Source of the DNA: JAENVU01 sp038250905
Lineage (GTDB): Bacteria; Actinomycetota; Acidimicrobiia; IMCC26256; JAENVU01
Reading direction: 5' to 3'
Length of the DNA stretch: 64,000 bases
Assembly (NCBI GenBank): GCA_038250905.1
Contig: JBBSBV010000020.1
Coordinates: 1 to 64,000 of the forward strand
Part shown: positions 7,745 to 16,769 of the stretch, one piece after another
How the letters are laid out: each line of letters starts with the position of its first letter
How positions within the stretch are numbered: position 1 is the first letter of the stretch
Made by a program: the position numbers and the translations under genes
Notes under the pieces: generated by a model
The model's input: the letters and a program-made list of their open reading frames with translations, nothing else
Databases searched by the model: none
What the model was told of the DNA's origin: nothing

Positions 7745-10700
7745 ATGGCGGAGTCACGGCGACGCACGCGCGCGCCGATCCTCGGAGTGCTGGGCGCGCT
7801 GGCATTCATCGCGACGTTCGGCGCGGTGTTGAGCAGTTCGGCGCGCGCGGTCGGGACCAACCCGACCACGACCGCCCTCGCGTCGAACGCGAACCCGGCG
7901 GTCTACGGCCAACCGGTCACCCTCACCGCCGTCGTCAGCCCCGTCGCGCCGGCCACGGCGACGCCCACGGGCACGGTCACCTTCGTGAACGGCGTGAACA
8001 CTCTCGGAACCCGCTCCGTCGTGAACGGCACGGCCACGTACACCACCACCTACTCCGTCGGGACCAAGAGCATCACCGCCAACTACAACGGCGACGCGAC
8101 CTACGCCGTGAGCACGGCGCCGGTCCTCAGTCAGGTGATCAACGTGACGCCGACGGCCACGACGATCGTGGCCAGCGCCAACCCCACGAACCTGGGCAGC
8201 GCGCTCACGTTCACCGCGACCGCGCAGGCGGTCGCGCCCGGCGCCGGCGCGCCATCGTCGGGTTCGATCAAGTTCTACGACGGCACCACGTTGCTCGCGA
8301 GCAAGACGCCCGCGGTCGGCGTCGCCACGTTCACGACGTCGACCCTCGCGATGGGGTCGCACTCGATCACCGCCGCGTTCTTCGGCAGCGCGAGCTACGC
8401 GGCCAGCACGAGCGCAGTCACGAACGAGTCGGTGCTCGCAACCCTGACCACCACGACGGTGTCGAGCGTCGCCAATCCGTCGCCATTCGGATCCGCGGTC
8501 TCGGCGACCGCGACCGTGACCGCGACGGCCGGGACCCCGACCGGCAGCGTGACCTTCTCCGAGGGCCCAACCGTCCTCGCGACCGGGCCGCTCACCGCGG
8601 GCCAGGCGACGGTCTCCCTGCCGGCACTCCCCGTGGGGCCCCACGACATCACCGCCACCTACTCGGGGGCGCCGACCTTCCTCGCGAGCACGAGCGCGCC
8701 CCTCACCCAGACCGTCGACGCCGCGGCCACCGCCACCGCGCTCGGGTCCGACCTCGATCCGGCACCACGGGGCGCCGCCGTGACGCTCACCGCCACGGTC
8801 TCGGCAGCGAGCGGGACACCCACGGGCACCGTCACCTTCACCGAGGGTCCGACCGACCTGGGCAGTGCGCCGTTGAGTGCCGGAACCGGGACCCTCGTGG
8901 TCTCGTCACTCCCGGGTGGCGACCACGACATCACCGCGACCTACGTCGGGAGCGGGTCGTACGCGTCCAGCACGAGTACCCCGCTGCACCAGGTGATCCT
9001 GGCCACGCCGACGACCACGGGCGTCGTGGCGGCACCGAACCTGGCGCCGTACGGGAGTGCGGTGACCATCACCGCGACGGTGAGCGCGCCGACCGAGACA
9101 CCGACCGGGAGTGTCACCTTCTTCGCCGACGGAACCGCGATCGGTTCCGGTCCGGTGGGCAACGGCATCGCGACCATCACCACCTCGAGCCTCGGGGTCG
9201 GCGATCGCGTGGTGACCGCGACGTTCACCGGTTCCACCGACTTCGCCACCAGCACCAGCGCACCGGTGACCGAGACCGTCGTTGTCGCCCCGACGACCAC
9301 CACGATCGAGAGCAGCGTGAGCACTGCGGGTCTCGGCGACCCGGTCGTCCTCACCGCGACGATCACCTCGACCACCTCGGGGGCCAGCGGCACCGTGACG
9401 TTCGCGGCCGACGGCACGCCGATCGGCTCGGGACCGTTGACCGGGGACACCGCCACGATCACGACGTCGACGCTCGCCGTGGGCAGTCACGTCCTCACCG
9501 CCACGTACGCGGGTGACACCCGCTTCGCCGGCAGCACCGGCGCGCCGATCGGCGTCTCGGTGGTCGGGGCGCGAGCCGTCACCCTGATTTCGAGCAGCAA
9601 TCCTTCGGCCTTCGGGGCCGCGGTCACCTTCACCGCCACGGTCTCGGGGAACGCAACCCCGACCGGGACGATCACGTTCCGCGACAACGCCACGCCGATC
9701 GGCATCGTCGGCCTCGTGAACGGGCAGGCTGCGACGACCGTCGGCTCACTCGGCGTCGGCAGCCATATGGTCACGGCCGACTACTCGGGCGACGGATCGA
9801 ATGCACCCGACTCCAGCGCGCCGCTGGGTCAGGTCGTCACTCGCGCCGCGACCGCCGCGTCGGTGGCGGCCGCGCCCGGGCCGTCGAGCTTCGGGCAGAC
9901 CGTGACCTTCACGGCCACGGTGACCAGCACCGCAGGAACGCCATCGGGGTCGGTCACGGTCTCCGCCGACGGGACGCCCGTCGGGACTACGACCCTGGCC
10001 AACGGGACCGGCACCGTCACCACCGCGACCCTGGGGACCGGGACGCACACGATCGACCTCGTCTACGCGGGCGACACGAACTTCTCGCCGAGCGCGGCCG
10101 CGTCGATCGGCCAGACCGTGAATCCCGTTGCGACCGTGACCTCGAGCAGCCCGAGTGCGAACCCTGTCGCGTTCGGGGCCCCGGTGACGATCACCGCCAC
10201 GGTGACCAGCGCCGTCGGCACGCCGGACGGATCGGTGACCCTCACCGACGGCGCGGCGACACTCGGGACCGTTCCCCTCACCGCCGGCACCGGCAGCTTC
10301 AACCTCTCGAACCTGGTCGTCGGACCGCACGCACTCGTGGTCACCTACTCCGGGAGTGCGGACTACGCGCCGAGTGTCGCCACCACCATCGCCGAGGCGG
10401 TGCTCGCATCGAGCACGACAAGCCTGGCGTCGAGCGCGAACCCGGCGCCGTTCGGCCAGTCGATCGACCTCACCGCCACCGTGGCGAGTGACGCGGGCCC
10501 ACCGACCGGTGCGGTGCACTTCTTCGACGGGACCACCGACATCGGAGCTGCCACCATCGCGGCCGGTCGCGCCGTCCTCACGACCGGCACGCTCGCCGCC
10601 GGCACCCACTCCCTGAGCGCCACGTACCTCGGCGACTCGACATTCGCGCCGAGTGCCAGCGCGATCCTGAACCAGGCCGTCAGCAGCCTCGCGACCGTCA

Positions 10701-12202
10701 CGACCGCGGTTGCCGCGCCGGCCCGCACCGTCGCGGGTCAGGTGGTCACGACCACCGCGACCGTGACCGCCGCGGCCGGCACCCCGACCGGTGCGGTGAC
10801 CTTCCGCGACGGCACCACCGTCCTCGGCACCGTCCCGCTCACCAACGGTCAGGCGAGCCTCAGCACCTCCACGCTCGGGGTCGGCGTCCACACCATCGGG
10901 GTCACGTACGCGGGGGACGGGAGCTACGCGTCGAGTGTCGCCAACGCGACGGTGACCATCCTCGACCCGACACTCTTCGTGAACCGGGCGAGTGCGTCGT
11001 GCACCAATACCGGCGCCACCGCGGGAACCGCGGCGACGCCGTTCTGCGCGATCAACTCCGCTGCGGCCAAGGTGAGTCCAGGCCAGACCGTGCAGGTCGC
11101 AGCGGGAACCTACGCCGAGAAGGTGACCGTCGCGGTCGGGGGCACCAGCGCGCTTCCGGTCACCTTCACGCCGGCTCCGGGCGCGGCCGTCTCGTTAACT
11201 GGAGCGCAGAACGGCTTCACCATGACCAACAAGAGCTGGGTCACCATCCATGGCTTCTCGGTCGACCACACCACGGCCGCCGGGATCGTCGTGTCCGGAT
11301 CCTCGAACATCTCGATCGACGCCAACCACGTGACCTCCGCGGGTCAGCCCGTGAACGGCGCCACGGCCCAGGGGATCAAGATCGCCAACTCCACCGATTC
11401 CATCGTCACCAACAACGTGACCGACCACAACTCCGATGCCGGCATCCTCGTCACGACCAACGCCGACAACAACGTCATCGCCCACAACGAGTCGTTCGCC
11501 AACGCGCGCGGCTACGTCCGGGCGGCCGCCGGCATCGATCTGCGCAGCAGCACCGGCGAACTGGTCTTCGGGAACCGGACCCACGACAACGAGGACTCCG
11601 GCATCAACGTCTGGACCGGGCTCACCGACGGCAGCAGCACCGTCTACGACAACGTCTCGTATTCCAACGGCGACCACGGCATCGACGTGCACAACGCGGT
11701 CGGCGCACACATCGTGGCCAACACGGTGGTGAACAACTCCGATTCGGGCATCGAGATGACCACCTCGCAGGCCGTCACCCTGAACAACAACATCACGATC
11801 GACAACGGCATCAACAGTCCCCGGACCGCCGGACAGATCCGCGCCGACAAGGGCGCGGTCGCGGGCGGATGCGTCGTCAACGACGACCTCGTCTTCCTGC
11901 GGACCGCGGGGGTCATGATCGACTGGAACGGTGTGAAGTACTCCAGCCTGGCGGCGTTCCGGACCGCGACCGGCATGGAGTCCCGGGGTATCCAGGCCGA
12001 CCCACAGTTCGTGTCGGTGGCCGGCGCCGATTTCCACCTCCAGGGCGGATCCCCCGCGATCGACAGTGCCAACAGCGGTGCCGCCGGTCAGCCCGCCCTC
12101 GACGACGACGGCTCCCCGCGCGTCGACATCCCGACGGTGGTGGACACCGGTATCGGACCGATCACGTTCGCCGACCGCGGCGCGTACGAGTACCAGCCCT
12201 GA
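7745..12202 (+). CDS. Secreted surface protein with 11 Ig-like repeats and a C-terminal beta-helix
   Basis: A 1485-residue exported protein. Residues 1-35 form a signal peptide (Arg-rich start, hydrophobic core, SARAVG cleavage region). Then come 11 tandem bacterial Ig-like (Big_3/Ig-like repeat) domains of about 92-98 residues each, roughly 7850-10970. Each opens with TTT/ASxANP..G and carries GTPTGSVTF and G.HxITATY..D..Y/F..S motifs. After a Cys-containing linker, about 400 residues form a right-handed parallel beta-helix (repeated N-rich turns, NNVTDHNSDAGI-like rungs; PbH1/NosD type), ending in the xDRGAYEYQP signature of secreted beta-helix proteins. There is no LPXTG, membrane anchor or dockerin, so it is probably shed or bound non-covalently. 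The Ig stalk would display the helix, which may bind or cleave polysaccharide. A GTG three codons upstream is an alternative start. Confidence 0.88.
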   Translation: MAESRRRTRAPILGVLGALAFIATFGAVLSSSARAVGTNPTTTALASNANPAVYGQPVTLTAVVSPVAPATATPTGTVTFVNGVNTLGTRSVVNGTATYTTTYSVGTKSITANYNGDATYAVSTAPVLSQVINVTPTATTIVASANPTNLGSALTFTATAQAVAPGAGAPSSGSIKFYDGTTLLASKTPAVGVATFTTSTLAMGSHSITAAFFGSASYAASTSAVTNESVLATLTTTTVSSVANPSPFGSAVSATATVTATAGTPTGSVTFSEGPTVLATGPLTAGQATVSLPALPVGPHDITATYSGAPTFLASTSAPLTQTVDAAATATALGSDLDPAPRGAAVTLTATVSAASGTPTGTVTFTEGPTDLGSAPLSAGTGTLVVSSLPGGDHDITATYVGSGSYASSTSTPLHQVILATPTTTGVVAAPNLAPYGSAVTITATVSAPTETPTGSVTFFADGTAIGSGPVGNGIATITTSSLGVGDRVVTATFTGSTDFATSTSAPVTETVVVAPTTTTIESSVSTAGLGDPVVLTATITSTTSGASGTVTFAADGTPIGSGPLTGDTATITTSTLAVGSHVLTATYAGDTRFAGSTGAPIGVSVVGARAVTLISSSNPSAFGAAVTFTATVSGNATPTGTITFRDNATPIGIVGLVNGQAATTVGSLGVGSHMVTADYSGDGSNAPDSSAPLGQVVTRAATAASVAAAPGPSSFGQTVTFTATVTSTAGTPSGSVTVSADGTPVGTTTLANGTGTVTTATLGTGTHTIDLVYAGDTNFSPSAAASIGQTVNPVATVTSSSPSANPVAFGAPVTITATVTSAVGTPDGSVTLTDGAATLGTVPLTAGTGSFNLSNLVVGPHALVVTYSGSADYAPSVATTIAEAVLASSTTSLASSANPAPFGQSIDLTATVASDAGPPTGAVHFFDGTTDIGAATIAAGRAVLTTGTLAAGTHSLSATYLGDSTFAPSASAILNQAVSSLATVTTAVAAPARTVAGQVVTTTATVTAAAGTPTGAVTFRDGTTVLGTVPLTNGQASLSTSTLGVGVHTIGVTYAGDGSYASSVANATVTILDPTLFVNRASASCTNTGATAGTAATPFCAINSAAAKVSPGQTVQVAAGTYAEKVTVAVGGTSALPVTFTPAPGAAVSLTGAQNGFTMTNKSWVTIHGFSVDHTTAAGIVVSGSSNISIDANHVTSAGQPVNGATAQGIKIANSTDSIVTNNVTDHNSDAGILVTTNADNNVIAHNESFANARGYVRAAAGIDLRSSTGELVFGNRTHDNEDSGINVWTGLTDGSSTVYDNVSYSNGDHGIDVHNAVGAHIVANTVVNNSDSGIEMTTSQAVTLNNNITIDNGINSPRTAGQIRADKGAVAGGCVVNDDLVFLRTAGVMIDWNGVKYSSLAAFRTATGMESRGIQADPQFVSVAGADFHLQGGSPAIDSANSGAAGQPALDDDGSPRVDIPTVVDTGIGPITFADRGAYEYQP
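7850..10970 (+). repeat. Eleven tandem Ig-like coding repeats of about 284 bp
   Basis: Within the surface-protein gene the reading frame consists of 11 consecutive units of about 92-98 codons. The units are diverged at nucleotide level but share the same protein signature, so the array is old or under diversifying maintenance rather than freshly duplicated. No two units look identical over long stretches. Confidence 0.8.
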
Positions 12203-12210
12203 CCAACCGT

Positions 12211-12227
12211 CCCGGCAGTGCGCCGGG
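12211..12227 (+). terminator. GC-rich hairpin after the surface-protein gene
   Basis: CCCGGC (12211-12216) and GCCGGG (12222-12227) form a six-base stem with a five-base loop immediately after the stop at 12202. There is no T tract. It lies 19 bases before the -10 element of the next gene, so it could separate the two transcripts. Confidence 0.4.
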
Positions 12228-12245
12228 CAGCACGGCCCTCCCGGG

Positions 12246-12257
12246 TACCGTGCTGCC
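12246..12257 (+). promoter_or_regulatory. Leaderless-type -10 element before an ATC start
   Basis: TACCGT is followed by six bases and then ATC GGA, the proposed first codons of the endonuclease/exonuclease/phosphatase-fold gene. Spacing is identical to the sites at 19660, 35634 and 43894. Confidence 0.45.
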
Positions 12258-13214
12258 ATCGGACCGCGCACCCTCCTTCGCATCCCTGCCTTCGTCGCGA
12301 GCGTCCTGATCCTGGTCGTGACCCTCGCCGGGCGACTGGCATGGAACGCGTACCCGTTCGAGTTGGTGACCAACTTCCCGGTGCAACTCCTGATCGTCGG
12401 CACCATCACGTTGATCGCGGCCGCGATCCTGCGGGCCCGGATCACGATCCTGCTGGCGGTCGCGGGCGTCGCGCTGAACGGCCTGGTCGTCTTCGCGACG
12501 ATCACGACCGACGCGCGGGACGCGCGGGTCGGCGCGCCGACCTTGACGATCGGTCACCTCAACGCCCAGAGCCGCACGGTCGACGTCGACCGCATCGGCC
12601 GCTACCTGCGGACCGAGCATCTCGACGTGTTCGTCGTGCTCGACCCGAAGCAGACCGATGTCCCCCGCCTCACCCGGGCCGCGCCGGGGTATCGGGTCTA
12701 CATGAACGGTTCCACCCCCGGCTCCGATCCCCAGTACGTGCGCACGGTCGTGCTCGCGCGCATCCCGGTTCGCGATGTCGGCCACCCCGGAGACGTGGGA
12801 TTCGGCGCGTCCGCGGTCGAACTGACCACCGAGGGAACCGAGGCCACCGCCATCGTGGCGTTCGGAACGGATTCGCCGACGACGCCGACGCGCGCGCAAC
12901 ACCGCGACCGGGTGCTCGACGCCGCGGCACGCTGGAGCCGGGCCCACCCCGCGCGCCGCATCGTGATGGGTGACTTCAATGCCACTCCGTGGTCGCCTTC
13001 GTTCCAGCATCTGCTCCACCACGGTCGGTTGTTCAACTCGCTCGACGGCTTCGGGCTCCAGGTCTCGTGGCCGGAATCGAACGTGCTCCTCCGGATCCCG
13101 ATCGACCACGCGCTGCTCGGTCCCGCGCTCGCGGCGACCGACCGCGGGACCGGACCGGCGTTCGGCTCCCAGCACCGCAGCCTCCACCTCACCGTCGCGA
13201 GGAGTCGCCCATGA
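12258..13214 (+). CDS. Membrane-anchored endonuclease/exonuclease/phosphatase-fold protein with degenerate metal site
   Basis: About 318 residues: two or three N-terminal membrane segments (residues about 9-75) and an extracytoplasmic EEP (DNase I-like) domain. GDFNATPWSP and IDHALLG are clear EEP motifs, but the usual metal-binding Glu of the LQE motif is replaced (VVLDPKQ) and the final SDH is SQH. Two canonical acidic ligands are therefore missing and classical phosphodiesterase activity is doubtful. No ATG, GTG or TTG lies in frame between the preceding gene and 12318, where a GTG would cut the first membrane helix. ATC at 12258 sits six bases after TACCGT and is my best start. The stop overlaps the next ATG (ATGA), so it is co-translated with the GH15 gene. 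Confidence 0.7.
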   Translation: MGPRTLLRIPAFVASVLILVVTLAGRLAWNAYPFELVTNFPVQLLIVGTITLIAAAILRARITILLAVAGVALNGLVVFATITTDARDARVGAPTLTIGHLNAQSRTVDVDRIGRYLRTEHLDVFVVLDPKQTDVPRLTRAAPGYRVYMNGSTPGSDPQYVRTVVLARIPVRDVGHPGDVGFGASAVELTTEGTEATAIVAFGTDSPTTPTRAQHRDRVLDAAARWSRAHPARRIVMGDFNATPWSPSFQHLLHHGRLFNSLDGFGLQVSWPESNVLLRIPIDHALLGPALAATDRGTGPAFGSQHRSLHLTVARSRP

Positions 13215-15064
13215 GTCAACTGATCGAGGACTACGCGCTCATCGGCGACACCCAGACCGCGGCCCTGGTCGGCCGCGACGGGTCGATCGACTGGTGGTGC
13301 GTGCCCCGCTTCGACTCCGGCGCGGTCTTCGCGTCGCTGCTCGGCGAACCCGACAACGGCCGCTGGCAGCTCGCGCCCGCCGGTGGGTTGCAACACGTTG
13401 AGCGACGGTACGTCCCCGACACCCTGGTGCTCGAGACCACGTTCCACACCGACGAAGGCTCGGTGAAGGTCACCGACTGCATGCCGATCCGGGGCCAGAC
13501 CGTCGACATCGTCCGCATCGTGGAAGGACTGTCGGGCCGGGTCCCGATGCACATGGACCTCGCGATCCGGTTCGACTACGGCTCGATCATGCCGTGGGTC
13601 TCGCGCACCAACGACGGCCTACAGGCGGTGGCCGGTCCCGACGCCATGCTCCTGCGGACCCCGATCCACACCCACGGCACCGGTCGCAGCACCGTGGCCG
13701 ACTTCGTCGTGGAAGCCGGGCAAACGGTGCCGTTCGTGCTTGCGTACTACGCGTCGCACGAGGCCGTGCCGAAGCGCCTCGACCCACACCGCGCCGTCAA
13801 GGAAACGGTGCGGTGGTGGCACCGGTGGGTCGCGAAGTGCACCTACACCGGGCGATGGCGCGACAGCGTGGTCCGGTCACTGATCACGCTCAAGGCGCTC
13901 ACCTATGCCCCGACCGGTGGCATCGTTGCCGCGGCCACCACATCGCTGCCCGAACGGATCGGTGGCGTGCGGAACTGGGACTACCGCTACTGCTGGCTCC
14001 GGGATTCGACCCTCACGCTCGTGTCGATGGCCATCGGCGGGTACCACGACGAGGCCCTCGCATGGCGCGACTGGCTCCTCCGCGCGGTCGCGGGAGATCC
14101 CGAAGCGCTCCAGATCATGTACGGCGCGGCCGGTGAGCGCCGGCTCAGCGAGTACACCGTCGACTGGCTCGGTGGTTACGAGGAGTCGCTCCCGGTGCGG
14201 GTCGGTAACGCGGCGAGTGAACAGTTCCAACTCGATGTGTACGGCGAGGTCCTCGACACGCTGCACCGGACGCGCTCGCTCATGCCCGACCCGCACGCTC
14301 ACCACGACTCATGGGACCTCGAACGCGAACTCCTCGCCAGCCTCGAGCAGTTGTGGCGCAGCCCGGACGAGGGCATCTGGGAGGTGCGCGGACCCCGCGC
14401 CCATTTCACCCACTCGAAGGGAATGGCGTGGCTCGCGTTCGACCGCGCGGTGCGCAACGTGAACGAGTTCGGCCTCGCTGGCCCCGCCCAACACTGGGCC
14501 ACGCTCCGCGACGAGATCCACAACCAGATCTGCGACGAGGGCTTCGACCGCGACCTCAACGCGTTCACCCAGTCGTACGGGTCCAAGCAACTCGATGCGG
14601 CCGTACTGCAACTCCCGCTCGTGGGCTTCCTCCCGCCGTCGGATCCGCGCGTCGCCGGCACGGTGCAGGCGATCGAACGGACCCTGCTGCACGACGGGTT
14701 CGTCGCGCGGTACGAGACCAGTCCGACCGGCGCCGTCGACGGTCTCCCCCCGGGCGAAGGTGCCTTTCTGCCGTGCTCGCTCTGGCTCGCCCAGAACTAC
14801 GCCCTCCTCGGACGCAACGACGAGGCGGTCGAACTATTCGAACGGTTGCTCGCGCTGAGCAACGACGTCGGCCTCATCGCCGAGGAATACGACCCGGTGG
14901 CCGGGCGCCAACTCGGCAACTTCCCCCAGGCCTTCACCCACGTCTCGCTCGTGACCGCGGCCGCCCACCTGTCGAACATCGGCGAGGCGCAGTCGGGGCC
15001 TGGGGACCCGACCGGCATGATCCGCCACGCCCGCCGGGGCCGACCAGCCACGAAATTTTCCTGA
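13211..15064 (+). CDS. Glycoside hydrolase family 15 protein (trehalase/glucoamylase-like)
   Basis: A 617-residue cytosolic (alpha/alpha)6-barrel enzyme. The N-terminal beta-sandwich starts with IEDYALIGDTQTAALVGRDG, typical of actinobacterial GH15 trehalases; NWDYRYCWLRDSTLTL is the family signature around the general-acid region, and IAEEYDP near residue 560 carries the conserved late acidic residues. Trehalose hydrolysis is likely by analogy with the mycobacterial enzyme, but glucoamylase-like action cannot be excluded. GAGGAG precedes the ATG, which overlaps the previous stop as ATGA. No signal peptide. Coupling to a membrane EEP-fold protein is unusual and unexplained. Confidence 0.88.
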   Translation: MSQLIEDYALIGDTQTAALVGRDGSIDWWCVPRFDSGAVFASLLGEPDNGRWQLAPAGGLQHVERRYVPDTLVLETTFHTDEGSVKVTDCMPIRGQTVDIVRIVEGLSGRVPMHMDLAIRFDYGSIMPWVSRTNDGLQAVAGPDAMLLRTPIHTHGTGRSTVADFVVEAGQTVPFVLAYYASHEAVPKRLDPHRAVKETVRWWHRWVAKCTYTGRWRDSVVRSLITLKALTYAPTGGIVAAATTSLPERIGGVRNWDYRYCWLRDSTLTLVSMAIGGYHDEALAWRDWLLRAVAGDPEALQIMYGAAGERRLSEYTVDWLGGYEESLPVRVGNAASEQFQLDVYGEVLDTLHRTRSLMPDPHAHHDSWDLERELLASLEQLWRSPDEGIWEVRGPRAHFTHSKGMAWLAFDRAVRNVNEFGLAGPAQHWATLRDEIHNQICDEGFDRDLNAFTQSYGSKQLDAAVLQLPLVGFLPPSDPRVAGTVQAIERTLLHDGFVARYETSPTGAVDGLPPGEGAFLPCSLWLAQNYALLGRNDEAVELFERLLALSNDVGLIAEEYDPVAGRQLGNFPQAFTHVSLVTAAAHLSNIGEAQSGPGDPTGMIRHARRGRPATKFS

Positions 15065-15104
15065 AAAGCCCGGAAAGGTCCACCCGCGCGGCCGTCCGAG
15101 TTCC

Positions 15105-15110
15105 TACTCT
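15105..15110 (+). promoter_or_regulatory. Possible -10 element for the LPFTG mini-protein gene
   Basis: TACTCT lies about 72 bases before the ATG at 15183 in the 118-base gap after the GH15 gene. It would give a conventional 5' leader carrying the GGAGG ribosome-binding site. Confidence 0.3.
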
Positions 15111-15182
15111 GGCCGGTGGGTGGAGCCCCGCCGGCCACACGGGCCGTCGGCCTGGTGATGCCCACGAGACCGCGGAGGCTTC

Positions 15183-15482
15183 ATGCGCACACCTTCCAGC
15201 ATCGCCCGAATCAGCGGCGCGGCCGCCGTCGTCGCCCTCGGCGTCGTGATCCCGATGGGGGTGGCGAACGCGGCCGGGACCTACCCGTCGGGTGGGAATC
15301 CGCCCGCAGTGAGCCCGACCGGGGTCGGCCAGCAGCCCACCGTCGTCGCCGGCAAGCAGCAGGCGCGCTCGACCCTGCCCTTCACCGGGACCGACGTCGT
15401 CGAACTCACCGCCATCGCGGGTGCCTCGGCCGGCATCGGCTTCGTGATGGTCCGGCGCTCCCGGCGCGCGTCCACTGCCTGA
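15183..15482 (+). CDS. Small secreted protein with LPFTG cell-wall sorting signal
   Basis: A 99-residue protein with a complete surface-anchoring layout: signal peptide (residues 1-30, cleavage after VANA), a short Gly/Pro/Thr/Ser-rich mature part of only about 34 residues, LPFTG at 65-69, a hydrophobic helix (about 72-90) and an RRSRR tail. Sortase would cleave between Thr and Gly and attach it to the cell wall or a pilus. The mature peptide is too small to be an enzyme. It could be a minor pilin, spacer or competence-type peptide. GGAGG lies before the ATG. No sortase gene is in the window. The function is unknown; the anchor call is strong. Confidence 0.85.
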   Translation: MRTPSSIARISGAAAVVALGVVIPMGVANAAGTYPSGGNPPAVSPTGVGQQPTVVAGKQQARSTLPFTGTDVVELTAIAGASAGIGFVMVRRSRRASTA

Positions 15483-16740
15483 TCCCGGGCCCGCCGACGC
15501 CGGTGCCGTCCGGCAGGCGCTGGCCACCCTGCGGTCGGTCCTGCAGTTCCGACCCATCGAGACCGACCCGACCACTCGCCGACTCGCGCGCGCGGCGAAC
15601 GTCGACGACCTCCGCCGGATCGCGAAGCGGCGATTGCCTCGCGGGGTGTTCGACTACATCGACGGCGGCGCGGAGGACGAACACACCCTGGCCGAGAACT
15701 CGGCTGCCTTCGCGCGCACCCGGTTCCGGCCGCGCGTGCTGCGCAATGTCGGGACCGTCGATCCCGCCACGATGATCCTCGGCGTCGCCGCGCCGATCCC
15801 ACTGGTACTCGCACCGACGGGCTTCACCCGGATCGCCGATCCCGAGGGCGAACTCGCGGTGGCCCGGGCCGCGTTCCGCGCCGGGATCCCGTACACGCTG
15901 TCGACGCTCGGCACCCGGTCCATCGAGGCGGTCCGCGCGGTCAACGCGGGTCGCCTGTGGTTCCAGGTCTACGCCTGGCGCGACCGAGCGCGCGTCCGCG
16001 AGATGGTGGAGCGCTGCACCACTGCAGGGTACGAGGCCCTCGTGCTCACCGTCGACACTGCGGTGCTCGGCCGGCGCGAGCGAGATATCCGGCGCGGGTT
16101 CTCGCTCCCGCCGAAGATCGGTCCGGGGACATTGGTCGACGGTGCGCTCCATCCCGCCTGGACCTGGCAGTTCGTCCGCAGCGAACCCATCCGGTTCGCG
16201 AATGTCAGCGGGACCGGCGCCGCCGCGACCGATCCGGGTGACGGCACCGACGCGGTCTCACTGGCCGACTACATCAACACCCAGTTCGACCCGAGCCTCT
16301 CGTGGGACGACGTGACCTGGCTGCGCTCCATCTGGTCCGGACCCATCGTGGTCAAGGGGATCCAGACCGTCGCCGACGCGGTGCTCGCCGCCGACGCGGG
16401 TGTCGACGCGATCGCGCTCTCCAACCACGGTGGCCGCCAGCTCGATTCCGCCCCGGCGTCCTTCGATCTCGTCGCCCCCGTTGCCGATGCGGTCGGTGGT
16501 CGGGTCGAGATCATCTGCGACGGCGGGGTCCGACGCGGCAGCGACATCGTGAAGGCCACCGCGGCCGGGGCCACCGCGTGCATGGCCGGGCGCGCCTACC
16601 TCTCCGGGCTCGGCGCGGCCGGCGAGGCGGGGGTCGACCACGTCCTCGGCCTGTTCGACGCCGACGTGCGCCGGACGATGGCGCTCGTCGGGGCCCGGAC
16701 CGTCGCCGACCTCACGCCCGAACTCCTCGGTGCTCCGTAA
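15475..16740 (+). CDS. FMN-dependent alpha-hydroxy-acid dehydrogenase (lactate/glycolate oxidase family)
   Basis: A TIM-barrel flavoprotein with the family's FDYIDGGAEDE, PLVLAPTGF, the KGIQ lysine strand and the active-site SNHGGRQLD (His-Gly-Gly-Arg) motif, followed by the phosphate-binding CDGGVRRGSDIVKA. It oxidises L-2-hydroxy acids such as lactate or mandelate. The start is unresolved: family-like sequence (RPIETDPTTRRLARAANVDDLRRIA) runs well upstream of the first standard start, TTG at 15634, yet after the in-frame TGA at 15445 no ATG/GTG/TTG occurs before it. CTG at 15475 overlaps the LPFTG gene stop and is used here as a placeholder. A frameshift or sequencing error is the alternative. 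Confidence 0.8.
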   Translation: MPDPGPADAGAVRQALATLRSVLQFRPIETDPTTRRLARAANVDDLRRIAKRRLPRGVFDYIDGGAEDEHTLAENSAAFARTRFRPRVLRNVGTVDPATMILGVAAPIPLVLAPTGFTRIADPEGELAVARAAFRAGIPYTLSTLGTRSIEAVRAVNAGRLWFQVYAWRDRARVREMVERCTTAGYEALVLTVDTAVLGRRERDIRRGFSLPPKIGPGTLVDGALHPAWTWQFVRSEPIRFANVSGTGAAATDPGDGTDAVSLADYINTQFDPSLSWDDVTWLRSIWSGPIVVKGIQTVADAVLAADAGVDAIALSNHGGRQLDSAPASFDLVAPVADAVGGRVEIICDGGVRRGSDIVKATAAGATACMAGRAYLSGLGAAGEAGVDHVLGLFDADVRRTMALVGARTVADLTPELLGAP

Positions 16741-16769
16741 CCGTCCCACCCACCTGGAACAATCCCCTC

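Noticed and set aside
9746..10891. Minus-strand 381-codon frame across the Ig-repeat gene
   Set aside because: Its repeats simply mirror the plus-strand repeats; no known domain, no start signal.
7850..10970. Tandem repeats as a CRISPR array
   Set aside because: Repeats are 284-bp diverged coding units in one frame, without short identical repeats or unique spacers.
11985..11998. CCCGGGGTATCC as a fourth CsoR-like box
   Set aside because: Only one arm matches and it lies inside the beta-helix coding region.
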